DNA of 9,217 nucleotides from Gallionella sp. UBA6045 (GTDB lineage Bacteria; Pseudomonadota; Gammaproteobacteria; Burkholderiales; Gallionellaceae). The stretch covers positions 10,903-20,119 of the forward strand of contig DIYV01000113.1 of assembly GCA_002429165.1 (NCBI GenBank), written 5' to 3'. The notes beneath the pieces were generated by a model. The model saw nothing but the letters and a program-made list of their open reading frames with translations. It did no database searches and had not been told where the DNA came from. Below, in pieces: positions 1-6,326 of this stretch (position 1 is the first letter of the stretch; every line of letters begins with the position of its first letter). Position numbers and translations under genes: made by a program.

Positions 1-2
1 GC

Positions 3-605
3 GCCGACAATGGTGATGAAGAGGCCCGCAAGCTGATGCGGATCGCGATACCGATGGCAAAGGCCCTGAGCGGCAAGCTCGCCGTCTTCGCGGTCAGCGA
101 AGCGATGGAGGCGATCGGCGGCAATGCCTACATTGAAGAAAGCATCCTGCCCCGGCTGCTGCGCGACTGCCAGGTCCTGCCGATCTGGGAAGGCACGACC
201 CACATTCTCACCCTCGACGCGCTTCGGGCGATCCTGAAGGAAGGGAGCCACGAAGCATTGTTCGCGCGGATTCGGCTGGCGCTTGCACGCGCGAAGAAAC
301 TCGACATCGGGCCGGTCAAAGCCAGGCTAGCCTCCGATATCGAACGCCTGGAAACGCTGCTGAAGCTGCCGGCGGAACTCCAGCAACGCGAGGCGCGACA
401 ATGGCTGGAAGGCGCCGGACGGACTTTTACGCTGGCACTGCTGCTCGAAAACGCGGCTCACCCGCCGCTGCGCAAAGCCTGTCTTGCCGCATACAAAAGG
501 CTATCCGTGCGGCCCACCGGGGTCATGCCCGTATGCCACGGCAACCCGGCCGGGCTGTTGGATACCGAGACGGTGCTGCTTAGCTCCGCAATCCGTCAAG
601 ATTGA
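3..605 (+). CDS. Acyl-CoA dehydrogenase family protein, C-terminal part (5' end outside window)
   Basis: This is the last 200 codons of a flavin-dependent acyl-CoA dehydrogenase. The frame is open from the window edge, so the ATG at 36 is internal: the residues before it (ADNGDEEARKL) continue the same fold. Visible family signatures are the helix SGKLAVFAVSEAMEAIGGN, followed by YIEESILPRLLRDCQV and then IWEGTT (fragment residues about 61-66). The Glu of WEGTT aligns with the catalytic base position of medium-chain acyl-CoA dehydrogenases (YEGT). The EES..PR..RD...IWEG pattern is closer to the AidB/ACAD11 branch than to classic MCAD. The tail after about residue 80 is helical, as in that branch. 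The family oxidises an acyl-CoA at C2-C3 and passes electrons to ETF; the substrate cannot be read here. The gene converges on the lipid operon to its right and is not part of it. Confidence 0.9.
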   Translation, partial: ADNGDEEARKLMRIAIPMAKALSGKLAVFAVSEAMEAIGGNAYIEESILPRLLRDCQVLPIWEGTTHILTLDALRAILKEGSHEALFARIRLALARAKKLDIGPVKARLASDIERLETLLKLPAELQQREARQWLEGAGRTFTLALLLENAAHPPLRKACLAAYKRLSVRPTGVMPVCHGNPAGLLDTETVLLSSAIRQD

Positions 606-739
606 TTCTCAAAATTCAGTCATGAGTAAACGCTTTGAATCAGGCGTATCGCGGTGTGCGTGGACAGGAAATTCGGAGTGAAAAGCGCTGCGTGGATCAG
701 ACCAAGAAGGCAAACTTCAGCTGACTGTTCTATCGCATG
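606..739. other. Convergent intergenic spacer
   Basis: These 134 bases separate the ends of two convergent genes, the acyl-CoA dehydrogenase (+) and the cyclopropane synthase (-). I looked for a stem followed by a T-run on either strand and found none that is convincing. Any termination here would have to be Rho-dependent or use a weak hairpin. Confidence 0.5.
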
Positions 740-1945
740 CTAAGCGCGGTATATGTATTCCCTCGTGAGGGGCAACGGATTGGCTGCTGTATTTTTAGCC
801 TTGCACGCGAGAACCTGATAGACGTTTATCCATTCACGGGAAAAGGCATGAGCGCAACCGGCGAGATAAATTTCCCAGATGCGAACCCGCCGCTCATCCG
901 CGATGGCAATCGCGCGCTCACGGTTCGATTCGAGGCGGCTGGCCCATTCGTGGCAGGTGCGCGCGTAATGGCGCCGCAACGACTCCACATCGGCCACTTC
1001 CAATCCGGCTGCCGACATTTCCTTTAGTGCCAGGCTAAGGTGCGGCAACTCTCCGCCCGGAAACACGTATTGGTCGATAAATTCCCCCGCCCCCAAGCCC
1101 ATCTCGCCACTCCCCACATCGCTGGTGGTGATGCCGTGGTTCAATACCAGCCCCTCGTCAGTCAAAAGCGAATTTATCTTGCCAAAATATACGGGAAGAT
1201 TCTTCAGACCCACGTGCTCGAACATGCCGACACTCGCGATCTTGTCATATACACCAGCGCCGGGCAGGTTGCGGTAATCGCGCAACTCGACAGTGCAACG
1301 TTCCTGCAGGCCTTCGGCCTGAATGCGGCTTTGCACATAATCGAATTGGTTTTTAGAGAGCGTGATTCCCGTGGCAACGGCCCCGTACTTCTTTGCTGCG
1401 CGCAGGATCAGTGCTCCCCAGCCGCAACCGATATCGAGGAAGCGCTCGCCGGGTTTCAGCATCAGTTTGTTCAGAATGTGGTCCAGCTTCTGTTCCTGCG
1501 CTGCCTCCAGGGAGTCATCCTGGTGCCGGTAATAAGCGCATGAATAAACCATGTTCCGGTCCAGGAACATCGAATAGAAATCGTTGGAGACATCGTAGTG
1601 ATATTGGATGGCCTCGCGATCACGTTTGTGGCTGTGGCGCCTTAAGAAATGCAGTCTGGCCGGCTTGTTGGCCGCGACGCTGCTGACCATACTTTCTGCA
1701 ATCCGGAATATCTCGTGGATTGATCCCTCGACGCGTATGCGGCCATTCACGAATGCTTCGCCGAGTTTGTTGAGGTCGGGCGGCATGAAATAGCGGAGCG
1801 CCGACAGCGTCGGGATGTAGACTGTGACGGTGGGTTCAGAAGCTAGGTTGAACTCGTGGCCGTTCCATAACACTACCCGCAACGGAACGGCAAAGTCAGC
1901 CGTGATACGCCGGATCATTTTTTCAAGGCGGGATTCAATAAACAT
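740..1945 (-). CDS. cfa: Cyclopropane-fatty-acyl-phospholipid synthase
   Basis: The enzyme transfers a methylene group from S-adenosylmethionine to the double bond of unsaturated acyl chains already in phospholipids, at the cytoplasmic face of the membrane. The protein has 401 residues, close to the E. coli enzyme (382). Numbered from the ATG, it has an N-terminal lipid-binding region (about 1-110), HYDVSNDFY at 116-124, the SAM motif FLDIGCGWG at 169-177, and residues matching the known active-site set: Cys136 (YSCAYY), Glu243 (MFEHVG), His270 (LNHGI) and Tyr327 (HYARTCHEW). All are present, so the enzyme should be active. The start at 1945 is preferred over an in-frame TTG at 1960 because AAGGA sits 5 nt before the ATG. 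The start overlaps the end of the hydroxylase gene by 11 bp, which suggests translational coupling. It is the last gene of the minus-strand block. Confidence 0.95.
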   Translation of the reverse strand: MFIESRLEKMIRRITADFAVPLRVVLWNGHEFNLASEPTVTVYIPTLSALRYFMPPDLNKLGEAFVNGRIRVEGSIHEIFRIAESMVSSVAANKPARLHFLRRHSHKRDREAIQYHYDVSNDFYSMFLDRNMVYSCAYYRHQDDSLEAAQEQKLDHILNKLMLKPGERFLDIGCGWGALILRAAKKYGAVATGITLSKNQFDYVQSRIQAEGLQERCTVELRDYRNLPGAGVYDKIASVGMFEHVGLKNLPVYFGKINSLLTDEGLVLNHGITTSDVGSGEMGLGAGEFIDQYVFPGGELPHLSLALKEMSAAGLEVADVESLRRHYARTCHEWASRLESNRERAIAIADERRVRIWEIYLAGCAHAFSREWINVYQVLACKAKNTAANPLPLTREYIYRA

Positions 1946-2525
1946 CGTGGTCCTTGTCAACAGCCTGTAGCGCGTCCGCCCGGCGGACGCTGCCGAACAG
2001 TTGGTCCAGAAACGTGCTGGTCATGCCGTAGTAACCCGGTTGATCGATGCGGTGGTGATGCAGCGCATGCCAGCGTTTGCGCCGTTTCAGCCAGGCATTG
2101 TCGACGTGCCAGTGGTGGACGGCGTGGTGCGTGATCGTGTAAGCCAGATATCCTGTCAGCACGCCGAGCGACAGCGCGCAGGCGCGCCACAGATCAGCCG
2201 CCAGCAGCGCAGGAAGGAACACCAGTACGGCAATCAGCGACGCGCTCAGGATCGTCGGCGTGAAGATCAGCGCTTTGGGCCGCCGATGGTGCTCCTCATG
2301 CCAGCGGCGAAACGGCTGCACGCCGTGCAGCACGAAGCGGTGCAGGGTGTATTCGATGGCAGGCCAGCTCACCAGTCCGGCCAACACGAATGACGCGATG
2401 TCAGCCCGCTGCTCATGAGGGCCATACATCACCAGGAATGCTGCCAATGCCAGCACCATGATGCAGTACAGCGCCAGATCCGCCCGGTACGCAGTTTTGC
2501 TGTGCTCCAACTTGAAGATATCCAT
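1935..2525 (-). CDS. Sterol desaturase / fatty acid hydroxylase superfamily membrane protein
   Basis: This is a 196-residue integral membrane protein of the di-iron histidine-box superfamily. From the ATG, hydrophobic segments lie at about 17-34, 43-59, 88-112 and 115-131. The histidine clusters are HRFVLH (62-67), HEEHH (76-80), HHAVHHWH (133-140) and HALHHH (153-158). They follow the usual spacing of paired boxes on the cytoplasmic side that hold a non-haem di-iron centre. Family members hydroxylate or desaturate fatty acids, sterols or carotenoids using O2 and an electron donor. The substrate here is unknown, but the overlapping downstream cfa gene points to acyl lipids (inference). An in-frame TTG at 2567 would add 14 residues. 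I chose the ATG because the TTG lies inside a predicted hairpin loop with no well-placed ribosome site. No strong Shine-Dalgarno precedes the ATG either, only AAAGAAACG. Confidence 0.87.
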   Translation of the reverse strand: MDIFKLEHSKTAYRADLALYCIMVLALAAFLVMYGPHEQRADIASFVLAGLVSWPAIEYTLHRFVLHGVQPFRRWHEEHHRRPKALIFTPTILSASLIAVLVFLPALLAADLWRACALSLGVLTGYLAYTITHHAVHHWHVDNAWLKRRKRWHALHHHRIDQPGYYGMTSTFLDQLFGSVRRADALQAVDKDHDVY

Positions 2526-2543
2526 ATACGTTTCTTTGACTTG

Positions 2544-2580
2544 GTAAATGCTGGAAGTTCCCGCCAACCGCCAGCATTAC
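2544..2580 (-). repeat. Inverted repeat between the nitroreductase and hydroxylase genes
   Basis: GTAAATGCTGG (2544-2554) pairs with CCAGCATTAC (2571-2580). This gives 10 base pairs with one bulged A and a 16-nt loop. In the minus-strand transcript it falls 10 nt after the nitroreductase stop and 18 nt before the hydroxylase ATG. No U-run follows, so it is not a classical terminator. It could be an mRNA processing or stability element, or could modulate translation of the next gene. Confidence 0.55.
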
Positions 2581-2590
2581 TCCCTGATTG

Positions 2591-3193
2591 CTATTTTTTC
2601 CACAGCAATACTTTCGGATCTTTTCTGGATGTAGCCAGGGTTTCACCGCTGGGAACCCCCACGACGATAGGCGCGATCGCGGAATATTCGTCAGGGATGC
2701 CGAGTTCAGTTTTCACCTTGTGAATACTCAGGGCTGCAACGGCAGATCCGATGACACAACTGCCCAGCCCGATGGCGCTCGCCGCCAGCATCAGGTTCTC
2801 CGCCGCCAGCCAGCAGTCGGCGGCTACGAAGGGGCTGGACGGTTTGGCGCAGATGATGATGAGGGTATCAGCGCCATGGAAGATATTGAAATCCGGCCGG
2901 GTGAAATGATCGAACGAGTGGCTGGCTCCTTGCGAATTGCGGTGGCGCACCTCTTCGACGAAGATCGGCTTGGCCAGATCGGACAAGCGCTGCAATAGCG
3001 CATGGTCTTGCACGACGACAAATGCCCAAGGTTCTTCGTGCATGGCTGTTGGGGCCCGCACGGCAGCTTCCAGCAATGTTTGAACGGTGTTGCAGTCAAG
3101 TTGATCCGGCGCATAAGTGCGCACGGAGCGCCGCGCAAGAATGGCCTCGAATACGTTTTTTTTCTGTGGTTTCTCGTTAGTAGTCAGATTCAT
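2591..3193 (-). CDS. Nitroreductase family protein (FMN-dependent oxidoreductase)
   Basis: The product has 200 residues, the usual length for a single-domain nitroreductase-fold flavoprotein. The FMN phosphate-binding signature RRSVRTY is at 21-27, followed by APTAMHEEPWAFVVV (47-61), which contributes to the flavin pocket. AADCWLAAENLMLAASAIGLGSC (124-146) is the helix and glycine turn typical of the family, and VVGVPSG (177-183) closes the domain. Such enzymes are cytosolic homodimers that use NAD(P)H to reduce nitro compounds, quinones or other electrophiles. Sequence alone does not give the physiological substrate. The gene lies 83 bp after the response-regulator gene and 65 bp before the hydroxylase start, all on one strand, so co-transcription is likely. 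An unusual duplicated ribosome site precedes the ATG. A role in supplying reductant to the neighbouring hydroxylase is speculation. Confidence 0.9.
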   Translation of the reverse strand: MNLTTNEKPQKKNVFEAILARRSVRTYAPDQLDCNTVQTLLEAAVRAPTAMHEEPWAFVVVQDHALLQRLSDLAKPIFVEEVRHRNSQGASHSFDHFTRPDFNIFHGADTLIIICAKPSSPFVAADCWLAAENLMLAASAIGLGSCVIGSAVAALSIHKVKTELGIPDEYSAIAPIVVGVPSGETLATSRKDPKVLLWKK

Positions 3194-3198
3194 GATTT

Positions 3199-3226
3199 TT
3201 AACCTCCTGAAATTAACCTCCTGAAA
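3199..3226 (-). repeat. Tandem 14-bp repeat giving two consecutive Shine-Dalgarno sites
   Basis: The 14-mer TTAACCTCCTGAAA occurs twice back to back (3199-3212 and 3213-3226). Read on the minus strand, each copy carries a perfect AGGAGG. The proximal AGGAGG lies 9 nt before the nitroreductase ATG at 3193 and the distal one 14 nt further upstream. The proximal copy alone would be an excellent ribosome-binding site, and it fixes the start codon choice. Confidence 0.85.
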
Positions 3227-3276
3227 TCCAATGTCTTACGTTAGCATCAAATCATCGCAGGATGGAATCAGTATGA

Positions 3277-3921
3277 TTACGTATGCGGGAGCGGCATTTG
3301 CCTTGGGGTTTTACGCGATTCAAGCGCGTTGGCGATGCGTGCGAGTTCCAGCAGGTTGGCTGCGCAGGTCTTCTGCATGACGTGGGCGCGGTGAATTTCC
3401 ACGGTCCGGTAGCTGATGCCGAGGCGTTGTGCGATTTCTTTGCTGGTGTGCCCGGCGACGGCCAGCACCATGACTTCGCGTTCGCGTTCGGTAAGCTTTT
3501 TCAGCCGCGATGCGTTGGACTGATTAGCCCGGACCCGTTTTAGCAGGAAAGAACTCTTCTCCAATGCCTTCTGCACGCGGTCCAGCAATACCGATCCGTC
3601 TACCGGCTTGGTCAGGAAATCCATCGCGCCAGCCTTGATGGTGCGCACCGTTAGCGAAATGGTGCCTTTCCCGGAAAGGAAGATCACCGGCAGTTGCACG
3701 CCGCGCCGTATCAATTCTATCTGCAAGGTTGGTCCGTCCATGTCGGGCATGTCCACGTCAAGAATGATGCATCCCTGGGAACTGGGAGTGCAGGTGTCGA
3801 GAAAATCAGAGGCAGCTGGGAATGTTGCGAAGACATAGCCGGCAGCTTCCAGCAGCATGGAGAGCGCATCCCGCACCGCTGCGTCATCATCTACAACGTA
3901 TACCATGGTATGGTCGCTCAT
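3277..3921 (-). CDS. Two-component response regulator, FixJ/LuxR type
   Basis: This is a 214-residue transcriptional regulator. The receiver domain (about 5-120) has the acidic pair Asp11/Asp12, the phospho-acceptor Asp55 in CIILDVDMPDMDG, Ser83 at the switch position (FLSGKG) and Lys105 (TKPVDG). A linker leads to a LuxR-type helix-turn-helix (about 138-200) with LTEREREVMVLAVAGHTSKEIAQ and the recognition segment ISYRTVEIHRAHVM. This architecture is that of FixJ, TodT and StyR regulators, which dimerise on phosphorylation and bind DNA. The ATG overlaps the kinase stop codon as ATGA, so the two are translated as a pair and are almost certainly cognate. Targets are not shown by sequence. Candidates are its own operon and the divergent PAS gene, given the palindrome in the shared spacer. 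Confidence 0.93.
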   Translation of the reverse strand: MSDHTMVYVVDDDAAVRDALSMLLEAAGYVFATFPAASDFLDTCTPSSQGCIILDVDMPDMDGPTLQIELIRRGVQLPVIFLSGKGTISLTVRTIKAGAMDFLTKPVDGSVLLDRVQKALEKSSFLLKRVRANQSNASRLKKLTEREREVMVLAVAGHTSKEIAQRLGISYRTVEIHRAHVMQKTCAANLLELARIANALESRKTPRQMPLPHT

Positions 3922-5492
3922 GTTGCCAAGGGCAAGGTAAAGTGGAAAGTGGCGCCGGGACCTTCCTGCGGGTCAACCCAGAGCTGGCCGCCATTCGCCT
4001 CGATCAGCGAGCGGCTGATGGCAAGCCCCATGCCGACGCCTCTGGCCTTGGTGGAAAAGAACGGTTCGAACAGGCGCTGGAAATCCTCTTCCTTAACGCC
4101 CGGCCCATTGTCCTGTATTGTCACTTGGGCAACGCCTACGTCCTTTATCGTGCGCACAGTCACAGTAATGGAAGGCAGCGGCACGCCGACTTCCTGCATG
4201 GCCTCGATGCCGTTGTGCAGCAGATTGAGCAGTACCTTATGTACGTGACTGAGGCTGGCCCGGACCAAAGGGAGCCCTTCTTCCAGTTGGAGCACGGATT
4301 GGAACTGCAATTCGTGTTCCGACTTTGCAGTGTTCAGGACGTCAAGGATTTCCTTGTTTAGGTCAAATGCCTCGGTCGAAAACTCTTTCATGCTCAAAAA
4401 TACGAGCAGTTCGCGGATTGAATCCCCGGCACGGTGGGCTTGCCGTTCGCTGCCCTCGATGGTTTTGCGGACTTTCTCGAGGTCGGGCTTTTTTGCTTTC
4501 AACAGTATGAGCGCGGTCTCGTTATATGAGGCGATGGCCATCAGCGGCTGATTCAATTCATGGGCGATGGCCGTGGCGGTCTGCGCGGCGATCTGTAATG
4601 CTTGCAACTTTGCCATTTCATTCCGCCGTTCCAGAATTTCCTTTTCCAGTTTTTTCTGTTCGGTGATGTCGCGATTGATACCTGTCATGCGCAACGCCTG
4701 GCCATCCGGGTCGCGCTCGACTATCGCCCCCTCGCTGCGCACCCACATGAATTCGCCGTTGAGTTTCCTCACGCGATGTTCAACCTGGTAAGTAGAAGAG
4801 TTGTGTCCTTTTATGGCCTCAATGATTGCTTCCTTCACGGCGGGCTGCTCTTCTTGCGGAACCAGTCCGGTAAGGTCGTTTATCGTGGTGATGGTCGGCA
4901 CTTGCGCGCCGCCGAGGAGTTGCGACCAGCTTTCCGACAGATAAACATTCCCCGTCGTCAGGTCATAGTTCCACAAAGCCAGGCGTGATGCCGCGATTGC
5001 CTGCTTGGCGCGTTGCTCGCTCTCAGTTAGTTCATTGGCCAGTTGTTGGCTGTGTTGCGCTTCCAGCTTCAGCCATTTGAAAAAATAGACCAGAGCGGCG
5101 ACAACAGTGGATGAAACCAGCAAAGCGGCCACGAAACCGGTAAATATATAATCGAAGGTAACCTGTCTCTTCAGCAGCAATTCCATGCTGCAGACGATGA
5201 TTTCAGTGGCCGCGACGGAAATGAAAATGGAGACCAGCCAGAGTTTAAAGGGAGATACTCCCTGGAGTTGTTGCAGGATAAAAGTGCGTACGGCCAAATT
5301 CGCCTGCACAATGCCCGAACTGATCGATGACGGTGCGGAGGGGCTCATCGTTTTCGTGTAGTCCTTTTCCAGGCTTGTCGATGCAACCTGTCCTGAGCCT
5401 GCTGTCGAAGGAACTTGTGCGGGCGCTGGCGAGGAGCCGGTGGGCTTGCCCGGGTGGGAGTTGCTACTGGTCAATCTATCTTCCGGAAGCAT
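3918..5492 (-). CDS. Membrane-bound PAS sensor histidine kinase (FixL-like)
   Basis: The protein has 524 residues from the chosen ATG. In order: a Ser/Pro/Thr-rich N-terminus (1-80); membrane helices at about 84-105 and 115-138 with a loop of only about 10 residues; a charged, probably coiled-coil linker (142-168); one PAS domain (about 165-280, ending GINRDITEQKKLEKE); a HisKA domain with His311 in AIAHELNQPL; and an HATPase domain with the N-box LLNLLHNGIEAM, G1 DNGPG (461-465), F-box FEPFFSTK and G2 GVGMGLAIS. All catalytic elements are present. Signals must come through the membrane segment or the cytoplasmic PAS, since there is no periplasmic domain. Start choice: ATG 5492 has AGGGAG 8 nt upstream, while an in-frame ATG at 5627 (45 more residues) has no usable ribosome site. 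It is translationally coupled to the regulator gene by a 4-bp overlap. Confidence 0.93.
   Translation of the reverse strand: MLPEDRLTSSNSHPGKPTGSSPAPAQVPSTAGSGQVASTSLEKDYTKTMSPSAPSSISSGIVQANLAVRTFILQQLQGVSPFKLWLVSIFISVAATEIIVCSMELLLKRQVTFDYIFTGFVAALLVSSTVVAALVYFFKWLKLEAQHSQQLANELTESEQRAKQAIAASRLALWNYDLTTGNVYLSESWSQLLGGAQVPTITTINDLTGLVPQEEQPAVKEAIIEAIKGHNSSTYQVEHRVRKLNGEFMWVRSEGAIVERDPDGQALRMTGINRDITEQKKLEKEILERRNEMAKLQALQIAAQTATAIAHELNQPLMAIASYNETALILLKAKKPDLEKVRKTIEGSERQAHRAGDSIRELLVFLSMKEFSTEAFDLNKEILDVLNTAKSEHELQFQSVLQLEEGLPLVRASLSHVHKVLLNLLHNGIEAMQEVGVPLPSITVTVRTIKDVGVAQVTIQDNGPGVKEEDFQRLFEPFFSTKARGVGMGLAISRSLIEANGGQLWVDPQEGPGATFHFTLPLAT
5390..5412. repeat. Dispersed-repeat-like sequence inside the kinase gene
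   Basis: GTCCTGAGCCT followed by GCTGTCGAAGGA closely matches the short repeat (core CCTGAGCC + TGTCGAAGG) that I recall as scattered in many copies through some proteobacterial genomes. Relative to that core it carries three extra bases, which keep the reading frame. On the minus strand it encodes the PSTAGSGQ stretch in the low-complexity N-terminal region of the kinase. Only this copy is visible in the window, so the repeat identity rests on recalled knowledge. Confidence 0.45.
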
Positions 5493-5500
5493 CAGAATTT

Positions 5501-5506
5501 CTCCCT
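5501..5506 (-). promoter_or_regulatory. Shine-Dalgarno site fixing the kinase start
   Basis: CTCCCT on the plus strand reads AGGGAG on the minus strand. It is placed 8 nt before ATG 5492. This is the reason for choosing 5492 over the upstream in-frame ATG at 5627. Confidence 0.7.
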
Positions 5507-5622
5507 GGTTTGTCCGACGACCTATCAGAAGGGAACCGGAAATGCCACATAGCCGCAGAGGTCCCCCCAAATCCGTCCTTGAGGCCAGACTGCGCCCATC
5601 ATTTATGGTCGCGTTTATTTGG

Positions 5623-5652
5623 AGCATACACCTAGATCGAAACTGGTCGCAA
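5623..5652 (-). promoter_or_regulatory. Weak candidate promoter for the kinase operon
   Basis: Read on the minus strand, TTGCGA (5652-5647) and TATGCT (5628-5623) are separated by 18 bp. Each matches the sigma-70 hexamers at 4 of 6 positions. Orientation and position fit transcription of the kinase gene with a leader of roughly 120 nt. The match is poor enough that chance is a serious alternative. Confidence 0.22.
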
Positions 5653-5687
5653 CGTATCGCCTCTCCGGCAAATACTACTCTGGATGG

Positions 5688-5705
5688 AATGGGAATATTC
5701 CCATT
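5688..5705. promoter_or_regulatory. Perfect 18-bp palindrome, candidate operator
   Basis: AATGGGAATATTCCCATT is identical to its reverse complement over all 18 bases, with no spacer. It lies 117 bp upstream of the PAS gene start and 195 bp upstream of the kinase start. That is a natural place for a dimeric regulator to control both units. A hairpin without a loop is unlikely to act as a terminator, and there is no T-run. Which protein binds it is unknown. The response regulator encoded next door is an obvious candidate, by position only. Confidence 0.6.
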
Positions 5706-5822
5706 TTCAGCAAGATACGTATTTCTACTTATGTATTCACCCGTATTTATTCAGTCGTAATGCTACTGTAATTTGTACTTCCCATAATTAACATCCCCTC
5801 AAGCCTTTTCAAGGAGTGCGAA

Positions 5823-6245
5823 ATGAACTTGGTCAAGAAAAGCAATGCTGTAATCGAAACCAATGCGCCTTCCTACGCTGTAGTGCGGGAGTGGACTGAT
5901 GAACATCCCGCTGAGTGGTATGAGCCGCCAGCGCTGGCAATGGACGAACGCGGCATGATCCGCGATTGCAGTGAGTCCGCCGAGAGGTTGTTTGGCTACC
6001 GGCGGCACGATTTGGTTTGGCAGCATGTTTCCATGTTGTTCCCGCAACTCACGGGAGTTGCGTTGGTTCAGGAAGGGCGATTTAACCCGTTACTTAATTT
6101 CCTCTGTCGTTGCGGTAAACCTTTTCAATCGCGAAATCGGCAAGGTGACGCCTTCTCCTGCAATTTGAATTTCGTCCGTCTTGAACATGATGGCATGCGC
6201 ACCCTGAGGCTGATTGTGAGTCCTTCCGACAACGCAAAATCATAA
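5823..6245 (+). CDS. Standalone PAS domain protein
   Basis: This is a 140-residue soluble protein consisting essentially of one PAS domain (about 33-132). It shows PALAMDERGMIRDCSESAERLFGYRRHDLVWQHVSMLFP, which contains the usual PAS core pattern (.G.I...N..A..LFGY...EL.G..) with Ser at the normally Asn position. The domain then continues to a C-terminal strand pair, FSCNLNFVRLEHDGMRTLRLIV. No output domain, signal peptide or membrane segment is present. Cysteines 95 and 97 form a CRC motif in the middle of the domain, and Cys49 and Cys113 are also present. AAGGAG (5811-5816) lies 6 nt before the ATG. The gene is divergent from the kinase operon and shares its control region. It may be a target of that system or feed a signal into it by PAS-PAS contact (inference). 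Confidence 0.82.
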   Translation: MNLVKKSNAVIETNAPSYAVVREWTDEHPAEWYEPPALAMDERGMIRDCSESAERLFGYRRHDLVWQHVSMLFPQLTGVALVQEGRFNPLLNFLCRCGKPFQSRNRQGDAFSCNLNFVRLEHDGMRTLRLIVSPSDNAKS

Positions 6246-6326
6246 TTGCCTTTTATCTTTTATATGGACATCTTGTTTCTGGAGTTTAAGAACACTAGCC
6301 AAAAATTGAAATGGAAAGGAACAATC

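Larger units (their letters stand above)
5493..5822. other. Divergent intergenic region between kinase operon and PAS gene
   Basis: These 330 bases hold the promoters of two divergent units. The half nearer the kinase (5493-5680) is GC-rich. The half nearer the PAS gene (5690-5810) is AT-rich. It contains a perfect 18-bp palindrome (5688-5705) and repeated GTATTT-like words at 5719, 5733, 5743, 5757 and 5768. A CATAAT hexamer at 5783-5788 could be a -10 for the PAS gene, but I see no matching -35, as is often the case at activator-dependent promoters. No gene is supported inside it. The in-frame upstream extension of the kinase frame reaches 5627 without a ribosome site. Confidence 0.6.

Noticed and set aside
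1040..1543. Long plus-strand open frame of 167 codons
   Set aside because: It lies entirely inside the cfa gene on the opposite strand, which has every catalytic motif; the frame has no family resemblance and no ribosome site.
1946..1960. TTG start for cfa at 1960
   Set aside because: The ATG at 1945 has AAGGA at 5-nt spacing, and the five extra residues add nothing to the fold.
3694..4361. Overlapping plus-strand open frames of 179-184 codons
   Set aside because: They are antisense to the kinase/regulator junction, whose domains are unmistakable. Their sequences are low-complexity shadows without recognisable motifs.
5493..5627. N-terminal extension of the kinase to ATG 5627 (45 extra residues)
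   Set aside because: No ribosome site precedes 5627, whereas AGGGAG is well placed for 5492. The extra residues show no signal peptide or domain.
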